The position numbers and the translations under genes are program-made. From the NCBI RefSeq assembly GCF_015206995.1, contig NZ_JADEXR010000003.1, forward strand, positions 43,404 through 107,403: a stretch of 64,000 bases of DNA. The letters run 5' to 3'. The notes below the pieces were generated by a model. That model was given only the letters and a program-made list of their open reading frames with translations. It made no database searches and was not told the origin of the DNA. Below are positions 35,737 through 45,652 of the stretch, piece by piece. Positions within the stretch are counted from its first letter, which is position 1, and every line of letters begins with the position of its first letter. Source of the DNA: an aff. Roholtiella sp. LEGE 12411 (GTDB lineage Bacteria; Cyanobacteriota; Cyanobacteriia; Cyanobacteriales; Nostocaceae).

Positions 35737-37419
35737 ATGACTGAAATCACGCTATGCCTACGAGAAGGAGATACCGAGACAACAATTACAGTAGATCAAG
35801 ATGTATTCACAATTGGTCGGTTGCCAGAATGTGACTTGTACTTACCTTTTGTCGGAGTTTCCCGCAATCATGCACGGCTTGTTAGAACGGCTGTTGGTAT
35901 GTGGACAATTGAGGATCTGGACAGCAAAAACGGGACGCAAGTTAATCAATGTCTTGTTAGCTGTCCCCAAGAGTTACATCATGGCGATGTTATCTGGTTG
36001 GGCAATGTTAGTCTGGCGGTGCTACTAGCCACTCCTGCGGCACAGTTGACGCCTAACTATGTGCTAACTACGGAAAATAATCAGCACAGAACAATCTTTC
36101 GCAACGTCGAACAACTACAACAGCAATGGATTGAAGCTGATAGCAAAGACAGCAACATCTGTAATAAGGACAAAACCATTGCCCGTCTTAAAGACTTAGT
36201 TGATATAGCTAAAAATCTCTGTGCTGCGGCATCCATAGAAGAGATTTTCTCCCAGGTGCAACAAGTCGTTTTTCGTTACCTAGATAGTATTGACCGTTTA
36301 GCATTATTAATAGATGTCAGTGGTTGTGGACAACTGGAGTTAGTGAACGCTGCTACTAGAAATATTTTCCAACAAAAACACCTTGCAGCCGATGGGAGTT
36401 GGATTAGTCGTAGTATTTGTCAAAAGGTTTTTGAGGAAAAAGTTGTTATTCAAACGGCTGATACCCACAAGGATGAACGGTTTTCTAGTGAACACAGTAT
36501 TTTGGTCAAAGGCATTCGCAGCGCGATGGCGGTACCTTTATGGGATGAAAATAAAGTTGTGGGCGTTCTTTATGCCGATGCTCATCTTTCTTCTTACCAT
36601 TGGGCAAATGAAGGCGAGGAAGAACTCAGCTTTTTTTCGGCTTTAGCAAACCTTGTAGCTTCTAGCGTGCAACGTTGGCTCTTGGTAGAAAAACTTAGAA
36701 CTGAAGAGGTGATTCGTCAACGACTAGAACGTTATCATTCTCCAGCTGTTGTACAGCAATTGATATCTGTAGGCGGTTTACCAGGTGGTCGTTTAGCTCC
36801 TACAGAAAGCGAAATTAGCATTTTATTTGCAGATTTAGTTGGCTTTACGGCGATTTCTGAACAGTTAACACCAACTGCGATCGCTCAATTATTGAATAAT
36901 TTATTTGAAGAGATGCTACAAGAAGTGTTCGGCTGTGGCGGCACTTTGGATAAGTATATTGGTGATTGTATCATGGCATTCTTTGGCGCTCCAGAGCCAC
37001 AACTAGATCACGCCGATCGCGCAACTGCTGCGGCTAAGGGAATGCTTATTCGTCTAGCACGTCTCAATGCGAATGGTTTTTGGCACGAACCCCTAGAATT
37101 ACGCATTGCTATTAACAGTGGTAAGGCTGTGGTGGGAGATGTTGGTAGTTCGCAGAGGGTAGACTATACGGCATTAGGCGCTACGATTAATCTTGCTGCT
37201 CGTATGGAAGCTGTCTGTCCCCCCAGTGAATGCGTAATTAGCGAAGCCACTTATAAAATACTTTCACAACCTTCAGACTTTCAGGAAATGGGGGATCATC
37301 GTTTTAAAGGAATTGATCGATTGGTGAAGGTTTATCAAACGAAAATGCGCCAAGATTCATTATTCCTTAGTCAAGATACACAAATCTCAGGAACATCACA
37401 TTTTCCTACGAATCATTGA
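35737..37419 (+). CDS. FHA-GAF adenylate/guanylate cyclase
   Basis: This 560-residue cytoplasmic protein has three modules. An FHA domain (about 20-95) shows GRLPECDLYL, SRNHARL and DLDSKNGTQVN, binding phosphothreonine. A GAF domain (about 160-320) ends MAVPLWDENKVVGVLYADAH. The class III cyclase domain (about 355-535) has FADLVGFT, DKYIGDCIMAFFG and YTALGATINLAARME. The Lys of LDKYIGD favours ATP. The position usually held by Asp or Thr in LGDTVN is Ala-Thr here (LGATIN), so substrate choice is less sure. It links protein phosphorylation to cyclic nucleotide signalling. Confidence 0.9.
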   Translation: MTEITLCLREGDTETTITVDQDVFTIGRLPECDLYLPFVGVSRNHARLVRTAVGMWTIEDLDSKNGTQVNQCLVSCPQELHHGDVIWLGNVSLAVLLATPAAQLTPNYVLTTENNQHRTIFRNVEQLQQQWIEADSKDSNICNKDKTIARLKDLVDIAKNLCAAASIEEIFSQVQQVVFRYLDSIDRLALLIDVSGCGQLELVNAATRNIFQQKHLAADGSWISRSICQKVFEEKVVIQTADTHKDERFSSEHSILVKGIRSAMAVPLWDENKVVGVLYADAHLSSYHWANEGEEELSFFSALANLVASSVQRWLLVEKLRTEEVIRQRLERYHSPAVVQQLISVGGLPGGRLAPTESEISILFADLVGFTAISEQLTPTAIAQLLNNLFEEMLQEVFGCGGTLDKYIGDCIMAFFGAPEPQLDHADRATAAAKGMLIRLARLNANGFWHEPLELRIAINSGKAVVGDVGSSQRVDYTALGATINLAARMEAVCPPSECVISEATYKILSQPSDFQEMGDHRFKGIDRLVKVYQTKMRQDSLFLSQDTQISGTSHFPTNH

Positions 37420-37622
37420 CTTACATCAAAAGTTACTTTCCTCGCAAGCGGCTATATTACTTAGTATTGTAAATACTCACACTACCTCCCATACCCTCTA
37501 CAGGCGAGTATACGATAATTTGCTGTATGAGAGGCGATCGCAGTTTATGAGAAATTGGATCAAGAGGGAGAGACAGGGGAAAAATTTACTGTTTGCTCCC
37601 CTGCTTTCTTATCTAGTTCCCT

Positions 37623-38885
37623 TTATTGCACTTTCGTCGGGAAAGCACTAGGTTGCACAGCTAAATTAAGGCTTTGTCCGTTGCGACGCAACTCTAGGCG
37701 CAAATCTCTCCCGATTTGGCTATTTTCTACTGCCTTTTGGACACCGCTAGCATCTGTAACTGATTGACCGTTGAGTGTTTGGATAACATCACCAGCACGT
37801 ACTCCTGCTTTAGCAGCTGGTGAATTTGGCATAACTCTCACAACTAATACACCTTGATCTTCATCTACATTCAAACTCATATTGGGGTCTGAGTTGATAT
37901 TTTGCTTTAGCTGAGGTGTTAGACCGACCATCTGAATCCCTAGATAAGGATGTTGTACTTTGCCTGTAGCTATCAGTTGACTGGAAATGCGTTGTGTTGT
38001 GTTGATGGGAATGGCAAAGCCTATTCCCTGTGCTCCTTGGATAATAGCTGTATTCATACCGATTACCTCGCCACGGGAATTTAGTAGAGGGCCACCAGAA
38101 TTACCCGGATTAATTGCCGCATCTGTTTGAATAAATTCAACTCGCTTATCAGGAGCACCTATTTGATTGCTACTGCGTCCGGTAGCGCTAATAATCCCTG
38201 TAGTGACGGTATTATCTAGACCGAGGGGATTCCCGATCGCGATCGCCCATTCTCCCGGTTGCAGTTTATCTGAGTTACCCAAGACCACTGTCGGCAGATT
38301 ATCTGCCTGAATCTTGACAACAGCGACATCTGTTAATTCGTCTTTTCCCAACACCTTACCTTGTAAAGTGCGCCCATCTTTAAGTGTCACTGTCACCGTA
38401 TCGGTACCAGCGACTACGTGAGCGTTAGTAAGAATGCGACCATCAGCACTGATAATAAAACCTGAGCCAGTACCCCGTTCTACCCTTTCTCGTGATTCTG
38501 GCAATTGTGAGCCAAAAAAGCGGCGGAAAAATGGGTCGTTAAATTCCTCTGGTATCTGACTTTTTACCGTTCGCGAAGAGTTAATCCGTACCACAGCAGG
38601 CCCAACCTTTTGTACTACCTGGATAACAAAGTTAGGATCTGTAGCAATTGGTAATGGAGGAGCTGCATTTACTGGACTCACTGCCAAATTAGAGGCATTC
38701 TTAGACACTTGCTGAGGATTAGAAGCCAGATAACCGCCTGTTAATGTCATACCCGATCCCAGCAACACCAGCGATAGAGAGGCAGCAGCCTTTTTCCAGG
38801 GAGATTGATTACGGTATTTGGCATCAGAAGTGTTATTTGAAATACTATTTAATTTGTGTTCTCTGTCGCGAGATTCGTTTTGCAT
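37623..38885 (-). CDS. HtrA/Deg-family serine protease
   Basis: The 420-residue envelope protease has a membrane anchor near residues 33-53 and a low-complexity linker. The trypsin-like domain shows the His in TNAHVVAG, the Asp in LTDVAVVKI and the Ser in NPGNSGGPL, all intact. One PDZ domain (about 310-405) contains [16 protein letters not shown]. One PDZ and this length match the cyanobacterial HhoA/HhoB/HtrA group that degrades damaged proteins under light or heat stress; which of the three cannot be decided. A group II intron lies just upstream. Confidence 0.93.
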   Translation of the reverse strand: MQNESRDREHKLNSISNNTSDAKYRNQSPWKKAAASLSLVLLGSGMTLTGGYLASNPQQVSKNASNLAVSPVNAAPPLPIATDPNFVIQVVQKVGPAVVRINSSRTVKSQIPEEFNDPFFRRFFGSQLPESRERVERGTGSGFIISADGRILTNAHVVAGTDTVTVTLKDGRTLQGKVLGKDELTDVAVVKIQADNLPTVVLGNSDKLQPGEWAIAIGNPLGLDNTVTTGIISATGRSSNQIGAPDKRVEFIQTDAAINPGNSGGPLLNSRGEVIGMNTAIIQGAQGIGFAIPINTTQRISSQLIATGKVQHPYLGIQMVGLTPQLKQNINSDPNMSLNVDEDQGVLVVRVMPNSPAAKAGVRAGDVIQTLNGQSVTDASGVQKAVENSQIGRDLRLELRRNGQSLNLAVQPSAFPTKVQ

Positions 38886-39033
38886 TGCTGTCTGGAAGAA
38901 TATTTAGATTTACTATTAATTGTAGATATTATTTTTGACACTTTTGTTGCGAGGGTATTGCGCTGGTGTGAAAAGTTTGCTATGGAAACCGTGTATTTAC
39001 TTGATTGGCTAAAAAATAACCTATACATGGATG

Positions 39034-39103
39034 CCTAAGCCAGGAAGTCACCCCCCTGACTCGGCTACAAAACCGTGCATGAAACGTTAATTTCACACGG
39101 CTC
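39034..39103 (-). ncRNA. Group II intron domains V and VI
   Basis: Domain V reads GAGCCGTGTGAAATTAACG... with the complementary arm ...CATGCACGGTT (39069-39103), the expected ~34-nt hairpin with the AGC-type catalytic segment. Domain VI (39034-39067) has arms AGCCGAGTCAGG / TTCCTGGCTTA with an unpaired purine region for the branch point. Confidence 0.72.
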
Positions 39104-39146
39104 CTCAGTGATTTGGTGTTTGTCAAACACACCTATAAATTCAGAA

Positions 39147-40243
39147 TTAGAAGGGATTACAGTTGAGATAATCCTCATCTATTTCTGGAATTGCAACAGC
39201 AAATTTATCTGCTGCCGTTTTAGCATCGTGGCAGTGTCCATGAAGTAACTGAAGGTTGTCGTATCTATCCTTACCGCCTTTTGAACGGGGGATTTTATGG
39301 TCGATTTCCATCAAGTCTTCATGATGAAAAAACAGTCCACAGTGAGTACACTTTCCTTTTTGCATCTTCAAAAGTGTTGCCACTCTTGTTGGCGCTTCAG
39401 GATGTTTACCCATTCTGGAACTCCAGTACACCCAGTCTCCATCAAACGGGCTACGGCTTCCTTGCACCTGTATGTGTCTCACAATAGGAGTTTCACGGTG
39501 CTTGAGTAAGCGAATCTTCTGGTTATGGGGTTTAAATACCCAATTATCAGACCCTACAGTTTGCCAATACTTTTGGCAACTCCATCGGGAAGATTTATTA
39601 GGGTGACGATGTTCTGCCCATGCTTTTAGCTGGCTGAATAAAGTTGTATCAGCCTGATTAAATATGCGTTTACTGACGACACCTGAGTAATAGTTTGTCC
39701 ATCCACGGATGACGGGATTCAGATGAGCTTAATAGTGTTGAATATTGCCTTAATCGCATCATGGGCATTTCTTCCTGGTCGAAAACCGAATGAGTTTGGC
39801 TCAAAGCGAGCTTCCCATTCAGGTTCTAGGGCTAGTTTTACTAGCGATTGCAAGGCGCGGTCGTACAGAGTGGGTATAGAAAGGGGTCTTTTTTCTCCCT
39901 TTGAGCCAGGTTTTGGTATCCACACCCTTCGAGTGGGAGCGGCTTTTTGACCTAGTTTCAGGGAATATACTAAGATAAGACGTGCTTTTGGGGACAAGTT
40001 TTTCAACCCATCCACTCCTGCCGTCTTCTTACCTCGGTTGTCTTGTGTTACCCTACGAACCGCCAAACACTTTGCTGACCAGGAGTGCAACAACGTTTTT
40101 TGAAGTTGACGAACTGCTTTGACATCACCACGCTGAGAGGCTTTGTAGATACGCTTTTGCAACTTAAATACTATCCTTTCTAGCTTTCGCCAGGGGATAG
40201 CATTCCATTCCACCGTAGTCTTGAAACTCGTTTTAGATGTGTA
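39147..40243 (-). pseudogene. ltrA: Group II intron reverse transcriptase/maturase, catalytic core deleted
   Basis: The N-terminal part (40243 down to 39719) starts MYTSKTSFKTTVEWNAIPW and runs through SIPTLYDRALQ and FGFRPGRNAHDAI. It then stops after FNTIKLI. The following frame, shifted, continues directly with NPVIRGWTNYYSGVVSKRIF (maturase domain X) and a C-terminal HNH domain with CTHCG and EIDHKIPRSKGG, ending at 39147. The palm with the YADD catalytic motif, roughly 270 residues, is missing. This is one deletion with frameshift rather than slow decay, because both sides are otherwise clean. Confidence 0.88.
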
Positions 40244-40913
40244 CATTGCTACTAGTACCTCTACAATCCAAGTCACCGTGCCTCCGTCTGCATATCCTCT
40301 GGCTTTCCCAAAGGCTTTGGCTTCTGAGGCAATCCTTCCCCTTGAAGGCTTGCGGCTGGCTACCTACTCAGGAAATCGACCATTTCCGAAAGAGCGCATC
40401 AGGGGGTTACTTCGTTCCCAATTTTTCGTTTGTCGCTGGTTTTAGGGTTCTCTCTCTTCACCGGGTTTATTGTGAGTGCATATTGGTCTGCCGCTTAATC
40501 AGCCAACCACTTATCCTTTCCCTTTTGGGACAAGCCTGACAGCCTTTTGGCTTGTTTTGCATTACGATGATTCAGTCAAGAGATTCGTATTCCTACCCAT
40601 GATCAGCTATGCTAGGCGGGATTCCACATTAGGCTTGTAGTTACCGCCATGATTCCCCGCTTCATCCCAACAAAGAACCACTTTGATGAAATGGGGGACT
40701 CGCTGTCACTCCTGCACTTGGAGGGATGGAATTGCACCATCACGAAAAATTGAGTTGTCAAGGTTCTGTCGGAATTTCTCCCGAATATTTCCCTGCCTGT
40801 CATCCCCGAATATTTCTATTCGTTTCGACAGAACGAATCACACTTGCGGCTTGCAAACAAGAAAATTTTTGGCTCCAATTATGGGTTTTGGCCTATTTTG
40901 GTGATCTCAATCT

Positions 40914-40940
40914 AACCCCTCTCCTCCCAGGAGAGGGGTT
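40914..40940 (-). terminator. Probable terminator after ycf45
   Basis: A perfect 12-bp stem AACCCCTCTCCT/AGGAGAGGGGTT with a 3-base loop lies 11 bases beyond the ycf45 stop. The T-run on the minus strand is weak. Confidence 0.5.
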
Positions 40941-40951
40941 TAAGAATGAAG

Positions 40952-42688
40952 TTACGCCGGATAAATCCGCAGACGACGATTTGGTTCTTCGCCAAAGCTG
41001 TGCGACTTGAGACGATAGTGTTCTACCAACTCATGTTGCATTTTGCGGACTTGGGGAGAACGGGGCAACAACTCAACTGGTTGTCCTTTGGGAATCACAA
41101 TTTGCTCTACAGCAAGTCTGGCTTCTTCCAAGGCGTCCATTTCGTCATCGCTACCACTGTGTAAAAACAGTTGCAGTTCTCGGTCATCGGCTAATTCCGG
41201 GTCATCGATGTTCAGTAACCGCCGCAAGCCGCGGGTAATTTGCGGAATGGTACTGGATTTAATCATGTGGATGGGTACTTGACGGGCTTTTGCCATTTGC
41301 CGTAATTTGGCGTGGTTTTTGACGTGCGATCGCAGTGCTAAAATTGCATCTGCACTATCAATGTCTTTTGTCAATACCACTGGTAGAGTTAGCACGCTGA
41401 TTACCTGTTCTAACTGGTGGCGGCTGACACCATAAGGGTAAACGTGTAGTGGCAAATCTTCGCCATTTGGCCCAGCCTGTCTAGTGGCACTGAAATCAAT
41501 GCTCTCAGAGTAATTGAAAGATTCATCCAGTAAGCGGTCAAACTCGCTTCGCCCAGTCACCCGCTCCCGTTCTATGGGCAATGCCGGCAGTGCAACCATT
41601 TGTCCAGATGAACGCCAGCCATTAGACGGCCGCGGCGGTGGGAAAGATTCTTCCCCTGTGGTCATCTGTCCACCACGACCATTCACAACAGCTAACTGCC
41701 GTGTAACCGCAACTTTGCCGTGGTCATCAACAGTTCTCGTTTGTGGGCTAGGCTGACGCCCCCGGAGCAGGTTATCTACTGTGTCAGCAACGCTTTCGTG
41801 TACTACCCAGCGTTGCCGTTCTAACATTTCCACAGCAATCTCGAATGTCGGGGGGGCTTTGCGTTCCAAAACGGTTTTTTGAGAACCCCGGCGTCTAGCT
41901 TCATCATCTCCCAGCGTCACAGCCTGGATACCCCCAACTAAATCAGCAAGAGTAGGGTTTTTAATCAGGTTTTCAATCTGATTCCCGTGAGCAGTGCCTA
42001 CCAATTGCACACCCCGTTCAGCAATGGTACGAGCCGCTAAAGCTTCCAGTTCTGTGCCAATTTCGTCAATTACGATGACTTCTGGCATGTGGTTTTCCAC
42101 TGCCTCAATCATCACCTGATGCTGTTCGTTGGGATGGGCTACTTGCATCCGCCTGGCGCGACCAATGGCGGGGTGAGCAACATCACCATCCCCAGCGATT
42201 TCATTGGAGGTATCGATAATCACCACACGTTTATGCAGATCATCTGCCAAAACACGAGCAATTTCCCTTAAAGCGGTAGTTTTGCCAACGCCTGGACGCC
42301 CCAGCATGAGAATCGATTTACCAGTTTCTACCAAATCGCGAATCATGCCAATGGTTCCGAATACCGCTCGACCGACGCGACATGTCAAGCCAATAATCTT
42401 GCCGGTGCGGTTGCGGATGGCGCTGATTCGATGCAAAGTTCGCTCAATTCCTGCGCGATTATCTCCGCCAAAGATTCCGACTCGCTCAATGCAATCATCT
42501 ATCTGTTCTTGAGTAACGGGTGTTTCGCTCAGATACTCAGCTTGATTGGGAAAGCGAGCCTCTGGGCGACGACCCAGATCCAAAACCACTTCAACTAAAC
42601 TATCTCGCTGAGGATGATTCTCTAGTACTTGTTGCAGGTCTTGGGGCAAAATATCTAACAACTTTTGGAGATCGTCTGTAATCGTCAT
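40952..42688 (-). CDS. ycf45: Ycf45-like AAA ATPase with R3H domain
   Basis: The 578-residue protein has a RecA/secretion-ATPase-like domain (about 90-310) with Walker A GRPGVGKTT and VVIIDTSNEIAGDGD. The VIVIDEIGTELEA Walker B is followed by LVGTAHGN. After a proline-rich linker (about 320-400) comes a C-terminal single-stranded nucleic-acid-binding part ending in an R3H-type segment (LEEARLAVEQIV, HYRLKSHSFGEEPNRRLRIYP). This is Ycf45, conserved in cyanobacteria and red-algal plastids and of unknown process. It lies 86 bases downstream of ldpA on the same strand. Confidence 0.9.
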   Translation of the reverse strand: MTITDDLQKLLDILPQDLQQVLENHPQRDSLVEVVLDLGRRPEARFPNQAEYLSETPVTQEQIDDCIERVGIFGGDNRAGIERTLHRISAIRNRTGKIIGLTCRVGRAVFGTIGMIRDLVETGKSILMLGRPGVGKTTALREIARVLADDLHKRVVIIDTSNEIAGDGDVAHPAIGRARRMQVAHPNEQHQVMIEAVENHMPEVIVIDEIGTELEALAARTIAERGVQLVGTAHGNQIENLIKNPTLADLVGGIQAVTLGDDEARRRGSQKTVLERKAPPTFEIAVEMLERQRWVVHESVADTVDNLLRGRQPSPQTRTVDDHGKVAVTRQLAVVNGRGGQMTTGEESFPPPRPSNGWRSSGQMVALPALPIERERVTGRSEFDRLLDESFNYSESIDFSATRQAGPNGEDLPLHVYPYGVSRHQLEQVISVLTLPVVLTKDIDSADAILALRSHVKNHAKLRQMAKARQVPIHMIKSSTIPQITRGLRRLLNIDDPELADDRELQLFLHSGSDDEMDALEEARLAVEQIVIPKGQPVELLPRSPQVRKMQHELVEHYRLKSHSFGEEPNRRLRIYPA

Positions 42689-42774
42689 GCTTTCTATGGT
42701 GACGTTTTTAGAGATAGCGAGGACATTTCCTTTCTCTGGTCAACAGAGTTAAGGAAAGTATCCAAAACGAGCGA

Positions 42775-43938
42775 TTAACGCTCCTGCTGTGACTTAAGCT
42801 GGGAAACGAGAGAATGGGCAAGTTTTACAGCTTGCCAAAGTAATACGTCATCTTCTTCCAGGCGGATAGTCGCCTTAATACTAGTGTTACTCACCTCCTT
42901 ATTCTCTAACTGATCGAGAATTGGTGACAGCAGTACACGGGCGTAGCTACCGTAAGCTACTCCAGCAATAGAGGATGCGGCGATGCGGGGATGTGGGGAT
43001 GAGGAAGAATCCCACTGTCCTACTCTCCCACTCCCCCCCTCTTCCCTTCTCTTTAGCAGTCCCATTGCCTTTAACTTAGCAACAGTGTAGCTATTAGTAC
43101 CACCTGCTAACTGCACATATCCCGGTAACTTAGCTGCCAAAACTTTTTGTCCTAATTTCACCGCTGCTAAAGTAGTGCCATCTCCAATATCTCCACTCAT
43201 GGGACGACCATCGGTTTGCCAAATTAGAGCACTCTGAAGCGGGGTAATCAGGTCATAAATTGCATGAAGATAGTCAGTCATTCCCTCGCCATCGGGACAG
43301 CTAATGGCTATTAGCTTTAGTTGATCTGCCCACGGTGAAATTGTTTGCCATAATCGCTGAAATTCTGCTATTCGCCCGATTTTGGTATGAATTTCTACGG
43401 CATCTATTCCCGTTGACATTACCAATGGCGCGATCGCTCCCGGCGTTGACATGTATGACGACGTATAAATTATACCATACGGGCAGATTGGTATGCAGCG
43501 GCCACAGCCGTAGCATTTTTGGGAGACAACTCCCGAAAATTCGTCTCTTATACGGTTAAACACGATTGCTTGTGCCGGACAAATCTTTTCACAGGGTCTA
43601 GGGCAGTCTGTAGGACATTCCGTAGAATTAAACTCTGCTTTGCGAAAATGGGGGTCTTCTCCATCATTTAGGCTGACCATCAAAAAGGGTAAGTTGCCTT
43701 TGTAGCCAAACCCTCGCTCCTGGGCATCTCTAGCCAAATCTCTGGCTACTTGTAGCGCTGCTTGCGCTGCTGCAATCACCGCTGGATCAGCTGCCACATC
43801 TATGCAGTCAGCGCCCGCCAAAGTGTAGGCTAATGTTAAACTTCTGACCGCAGGCAAATGCTGGAAGCTGGCTCCGCAGATCAGCTTGAACCAGTTGCCT
43901 TGTTTGAGAGATTGTAAAGGGGCGAACAGATCAGTCAC
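42775..43938 (-). CDS. ldpA: LdpA, iron-sulfur circadian input protein
   Basis: LdpA (light-dependent period modulator A) carries two [4Fe-4S] clusters and, in Synechococcus, feeds redox state to the Kai clock. The ligands are visible as CPTDCPRPCEKICP and CYGCGRCIPICPYG. The 387-residue product also shows LTLAYTLAGADCIDVAADP and VQLAGGTNSYTVAKL. Residues about 297-324 (REEGGSGRVGQWDSSSSP and following) are low-complexity and look like repeat DNA inserted in frame between LKAMGLLK and IAGVAYGSYAR, which should be close together. Probably functional. Confidence 0.85.
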   Translation of the reverse strand: MTDLFAPLQSLKQGNWFKLICGASFQHLPAVRSLTLAYTLAGADCIDVAADPAVIAAAQAALQVARDLARDAQERGFGYKGNLPFLMVSLNDGEDPHFRKAEFNSTECPTDCPRPCEKICPAQAIVFNRIRDEFSGVVSQKCYGCGRCIPICPYGIIYTSSYMSTPGAIAPLVMSTGIDAVEIHTKIGRIAEFQRLWQTISPWADQLKLIAISCPDGEGMTDYLHAIYDLITPLQSALIWQTDGRPMSGDIGDGTTLAAVKLGQKVLAAKLPGYVQLAGGTNSYTVAKLKAMGLLKRREEGGSGRVGQWDSSSSPHPRIAASSIAGVAYGSYARVLLSPILDQLENKEVSNTSIKATIRLEEDDVLLWQAVKLAHSLVSQLKSQQER

Positions 43939-44143
43939 CTTTCTATTATGCGTTTATGCGACTGAAAATAGTAGCCTGTGCTCAACAAAAAGTCCGGATT
44001 TCCTCATGAAGAGTTTTAAGTGGTCAGTCCATCTTCAATCGGAGTAGGCTTTCACATCTGGTTGATCAAAATTTAACTTTCTGATTACCAGTAGTAAAAG
44101 AGACTGGGGAAGGTGGGGCCCCCTCTGGGGATCAGGGTTAAAT

Positions 44144-45472
44144 TTATTTGATCGGAATTTTGATCGCAAACTCTGCTCCTTTTCCTGGGGATGAGGTGCA
44201 AGTAATCTGTCCTTGGTGTTTTTGCACGATAATCTGATGGCTAATCGACAATCCTAGCCCACTGCCTTTGCCTACTGGTTTGGTGGTAAAAAATGGGTCA
44301 AATAAACGCGATCGCAACGATTCATCTATACCAGAGCCATTATCGGCGATCGCAATGCTGACAAGATTAGAGTCTTTGACTTCTGTGTGAATCCGAATTT
44401 GTGGAATTGTCCTTTGTTCTCTATTCTCTACTAATAACATAGGCGCTTCGCCTTCCCGCAGGGTATGACTAGTGACAAATGACTCTTCAATAGCATCAAT
44501 TGCATTATTCAACAGATGCATAAATACCTGATTTAGTTCACTAGCATAACAATTTACTAAGGGTAAATTACCGTATTCTTTGACTATAGCAATAGCGGGA
44601 CGATCTGCTGTTTCTCTAAGTCGATGCTGCAACATCACCAAGGTGCTATCAATACCTTCATGAATATTTACCTGCTTCATTTCGGCTTCATCATGTCTAG
44701 AGAAGTTTTGTAGCGCTAGTACGATTTCCCTAATGCGATCAGCACCTCTATACATAGCACCTATAAGATTTTGTAGGTCGTTAATCACAAAATTCAGATC
44801 TATATCCTTGACCATTTGCTGAATTTTTAGTGTAGGTTCTGGATATTCTTGTTGATAGACCTCAATCATATTTGTTAAATCTTCTACATATTGACCAGCA
44901 TATTGAAGATTGCCATAAATAAAACTAACAGGGTTATTAACTTCATGAGCAATGCCAGCCACTAACTGCCCCAGTGCCACCATCTTTTCGTTTTGAATTT
45001 GTTGGACTTGAGCAGCTTTTAAATTATCCAGAGCCTGTTGTAATAAAAAATTCTTTTCTTGCAGTTTAGTTTGGAGTAAACGTAAATTAATCTGATTTTC
45101 AATTCTTAATACAACTTCTGCTCCATAAAAAGGTTTTGTAATATAATCTACGCCACCAACATCAAAGGCTTTTACTTTATCTAAAACATCATCCATGGCA
45201 CTAATAAAAATCACTGGCACTTCGCAAGTTTTACTGTCTGATTTTAATTGTTGACAAACTTGATAGCCATCCATCTCTGGCATGTTGATATCTAGTAAAA
45301 TCACATCTGGTAAAACCATTTTACAGGCACTCAATGCAATTTTACCGTTTAAGGCTTTGCGAACTTCAAAACCTTGTGCAGACAACATTGCCGACAAAAG
45401 ACGCAAATTGTCTGGGATATCATCGACTACCAAAATGTTTCCTTTATGTTGGTTGGTTTGATTTAAATCCAT
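44144..45472 (-). CDS. Response regulator-histidine kinase hybrid
   Basis: The 442-residue cytoplasmic protein has an N-terminal receiver domain (about 12-130) with phosphoacceptor Asp in VILLDINMPEMDG and the Lys in ITKPFYGAE. A coiled coil (about 130-160) leads to a HisKA helix with His in GIAHEVNNP. An HATPase domain (about 300-440) contains NNAIDAIEE, DNGSGI and GKGSGLGLSI. Output partners are unknown. Its receiver resembles that of the next gene upstream on the same strand, with 180 bases between them. The pair probably work in one pathway. Confidence 0.92.
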   Translation of the reverse strand: MDLNQTNQHKGNILVVDDIPDNLRLLSAMLSAQGFEVRKALNGKIALSACKMVLPDVILLDINMPEMDGYQVCQQLKSDSKTCEVPVIFISAMDDVLDKVKAFDVGGVDYITKPFYGAEVVLRIENQINLRLLQTKLQEKNFLLQQALDNLKAAQVQQIQNEKMVALGQLVAGIAHEVNNPVSFIYGNLQYAGQYVEDLTNMIEVYQQEYPEPTLKIQQMVKDIDLNFVINDLQNLIGAMYRGADRIREIVLALQNFSRHDEAEMKQVNIHEGIDSTLVMLQHRLRETADRPAIAIVKEYGNLPLVNCYASELNQVFMHLLNNAIDAIEESFVTSHTLREGEAPMLLVENREQRTIPQIRIHTEVKDSNLVSIAIADNGSGIDESLRSRLFDPFFTTKPVGKGSGLGLSISHQIIVQKHQGQITCTSSPGKGAEFAIKIPIK

Positions 45473-45652
45473 TTAAAAAAAGAATTATTTTTATAAAACC
45501 CGTATCTGCATACGCCTACTCAAAATCCAAGCTAAGCGCATTATCTACACCAGAGGGTCTGGATTTGCTTTCCCCAATGACGAACATAAGTTCAGTTAAT
45601 TTGGAATTAAAGTGTAGATACAAAGAAGTTTCCCAGAAGGTAGGAATAGTCA

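Larger units (their letters stand above)
39031..40843 (-). mobile_element. Group II intron, degenerate
   Basis: The minus strand starts at about 40843 with GTGTGATTCG (consensus GUGYG) and ends near 39031 after domains V and VI. Between lie a long ribozyme portion (about 40244-40843) and a reverse transcriptase/maturase gene in two frames. It sits between the ycf45 and htrA genes in non-coding DNA, oriented as both. Splicing of the RNA is possible in principle because domain V is intact, but the intron-encoded protein is broken. End positions are estimates to within a few bases. Confidence 0.75.

Noticed and set aside
40221..40539. Plus-strand frames over the 5' half of the group II intron
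   Set aside because: They lie antisense to the ribozyme portion and show no protein similarity.
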